Assembly: GCA_964588335.1 (NCBI GenBank)
Contig: CAZPOV010000003.1
Location: 62,001 to 126,000 of the forward strand
Reading direction: 5' to 3'
Length of the DNA stretch: 64,000 bases
Source of the DNA: JAGQZY01 sp964588335
GTDB lineage: Bacteria > Bdellovibrionota > Bdellovibrionia > Bdellovibrionales > JAGQZY01
Below are positions 62,528 through 64,000 of this stretch, piece by piece (positions within the stretch are counted from its first letter, which is position 1; each line of letters starts with the position of its first letter). A program made the translations under genes and the position numbers. The notes under the pieces are model-generated. The model was not told the origin of the DNA, made no database searches, and was given only the letters and a program-made list of their open reading frames with translations.

Positions 62528-64000
62528 ATGTCAAAAATATCAATTATTCTATTGGTTCTATCCCTAGGAGGTCCATTGATGGCGGCTTCAAAAAAACCAA
62601 TCACCGAAAACCCGGTGTACAAACCGTGGAGTGGCGACTACCAAGGCCTGCCACCTTTTAAAGAAATCGAAGTTGAACACTTTAAACCGGCGATTGAACA
62701 TTCTATGAAAATGGCCTTAGAGGGCTATCAAAAAATTGCCGACAATAAAGAACTTGCGACTTTTGAAAACACCATGGTTCCCATGGAAAAAATCAACTTG
62801 GATCTTGAAAGAGTCATGATTCTCTTTTCAATTTGGAATTCAAATTTAAGTAATGACAAAATTCAGTCCGTCGAAAAAGAAATGGCTCCAAAATTGGCCG
62901 AGTTCTCAGACAAAGTGGTGCAGAATAAAAAACTTTTTGAGCGCATCGATTCACTTTATAAAAACAAAAAGAAAATGACGTCAGAGCAACAACGCTTGGT
63001 CTGGGATTATCATCAAGAGTTTGTCAAAATGGGAGCTGCTCTTAATGATAAACAGAAGAAACGAGTGGCTGAAATTAACAAACGTCATGCCGAATTAACG
63101 ACACAGTTTAGTCAAAATCTATTGGCCGACGAAAATGAAGACCATTTATTGATCACTGATGAAAAAAACTTGAAAGGCCTTCCAGACTGGCTTGTGAAAA
63201 GTGCCAAAGAAGAGGCTGAGAAAAGAAACAAAAAAGGCTGGGTGATTGCTAATACCCGTTCCTCCATGCAACCGTTTGTCACTTATTGTCCCAACCGTGA
63301 CCTACGTAAAAAAGCTTTTAAAATTTGGACGTCTCGTGGTGATAATGGTGATAAAAACGACAACAATAAGATCATCAGCGAAATTCTAAAACTGCGTGCT
63401 GAGCGTTCAAAAATCATGGGCTATGAAAGTTATGCGCACTGGCAGCTTTCCGATAAGATGGCAAAGAACCCTGAGCGAGCCATGGACTTGATGCTAAAGG
63501 TCTGGAAGCCGGCCATCAAGCAGGTCGATAAAGATGTCAAAGCCATGCAGAAAATCGTCGATAAAGAAAAGGGTGGATTTAAAATCAAACCTTGGGATTA
63601 TCGCTATTACGCCGAGAAGTTGCGTGCCGATCGTTACGATTTCGATATGGATTCTGTTAAACCATACTTGCAGCTTCCCAATATCCGTAAAGCTATGTTT
63701 TGGATGGCGAAAGAGCTTTATGGCTTCGAGTTTAATAAAGTTGAGGACGTCGCTGTTTACCATCCAGATGTAACAGTCTACAAAGTAACCAAGAACGGAA
63801 AAACGGTGGGTCTATGGTATTTTGACCCCTATGCCCGCAAAGGCAAACGTTCAGGGGCTTGGATGAATGCTTACCGCATCCAAAACCGTTTGGGCGGCAA
63901 AGATATTTTCCCCATTGTTTCAAACAACTCTAATTTCGTGAAAGCGGGTGATAAGCAGACCACAAAAATTTCTTGGGACGATGCTGAAACCATGTTTCAT
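62528..64000 (+). CDS. Secreted M3-family peptidase (3' end off window)
   Basis: 491 codons from ATG 62528 (GAGG 8 nt upstream) to the right edge; the frame is exactly in phase at the edge. The signal peptide is 'ISIILLVLSLGGPLMAA'. The N-terminal region matches M3 oligopeptidases (Dcp/PrlC/thimet-type): 'LPPFKEIEVEHFKPAIEHSM', 'ATFENTMVPMEKINL', 'EYSYAHWQL'-type segment, 'WDYRYYAEKLR' and 'GLWYFDPYARKGKRSGAWMN'. The last residues read 'WDDAETMFH', where the family's HEFGH zinc motif starts, so the active site falls just outside. It is a secreted peptidase for degrading oligopeptides. Confidence 0.92.
   Translation, partial: MSKISIILLVLSLGGPLMAASKKPITENPVYKPWSGDYQGLPPFKEIEVEHFKPAIEHSMKMALEGYQKIADNKELATFENTMVPMEKINLDLERVMILFSIWNSNLSNDKIQSVEKEMAPKLAEFSDKVVQNKKLFERIDSLYKNKKKMTSEQQRLVWDYHQEFVKMGAALNDKQKKRVAEINKRHAELTTQFSQNLLADENEDHLLITDEKNLKGLPDWLVKSAKEEAEKRNKKGWVIANTRSSMQPFVTYCPNRDLRKKAFKIWTSRGDNGDKNDNNKIISEILKLRAERSKIMGYESYAHWQLSDKMAKNPERAMDLMLKVWKPAIKQVDKDVKAMQKIVDKEKGGFKIKPWDYRYYAEKLRADRYDFDMDSVKPYLQLPNIRKAMFWMAKELYGFEFNKVEDVAVYHPDVTVYKVTKNGKTVGLWYFDPYARKGKRSGAWMNAYRIQNRLGGKDIFPIVSNNSNFVKAGDKQTTKISWDDAETMFH

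Overview
The window looks like part of a chromosome from a Bdellovibrionota-type bacterium (Bdellovibrio and relatives). This is an inference. It rests on moderate GC with many lipoproteins and secreted proteins of unknown function, lipoprotein signal peptides ending in a 'YQNC'-type box, lysine-rich (AKKKT)n proteins, many two-component and cyclic-nucleotide-type regulators, and a TtpC/ExbB/ExbD/TonB energising cluster. Housekeeping genes (miaB, guaB, guaA, dnaE, pfkA, a tRNA-Val) are mixed with envelope genes. I see no phage, insertion sequence, CRISPR array or rRNA.

Layout. 1-2557 (minus): a lipoprotein with choice-of-anchor/ASH-like and FnIII-like domains, cut by the left edge, then a small predicted outer-membrane barrel. 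2887-12992 (plus): a nine-gene TonB cluster made of a secreted beta-helix protein, a DUF3450-like coiled coil, TtpC-like and ExbB-like channels, ExbD, TonB, a TPR protein, a TonB-dependent receptor and an ankyrin lipoprotein. Most of these genes overlap or are a few bases apart. 13040-16886: SEC-C peptide, M23 lipoprotein, a small secreted protein, an OPA-type MFS transporter and a CNMP-domain protein. 17019-22535 (minus): a 1838-residue exported protein with Calx-beta, RCC1 and delta-60 repeats. 22853-25382 (minus): acetoacetate/ketone-body operon (thiolase, ScoA, ScoB).

25553-32853: DUF4097-like protein, lysine-rich protein with an exact 87-bp tandem duplication, small lipoprotein, SLC12-like transporter, then a hybrid histidine kinase (PAS-HisKA-HATPase-REC-PilZ) overlapping its response regulator. 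33131-38773: poorly characterised envelope proteins, including a long membrane-anchored coiled coil. 39228-44200 (plus): promoter and operon miaB, gamma-carbonic-anhydrase-like, guaB, guaA. 44295-45936 (minus): SleB-like wall hydrolase and a small Ca-motif protein. 46133-52638 (plus): dnaE, two envelope proteins that together recall FlgT modules, and a small secreted protein. 52717-58528: DUF2799-like lipoprotein, pfkA, a large secreted protein of unknown function and an M28 peptidase. 58701-58776: tRNA-Val(GAC) with a good promoter. 59022-64000: secreted unknown, di-haem c-type lipoprotein, HExxH lipoprotein, and an M3 peptidase cut by the right edge just where HExxH should begin.

Best candidates for new biology are the TonB cluster with its unusual companions, the giant propeller-rich exported protein, the lysine-rich repeat protein, and the modular secreted protein at 55129-57258. 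Many genes here start at GTG or TTG, so several starts were chosen from Shine-Dalgarno spacing and signal peptides.
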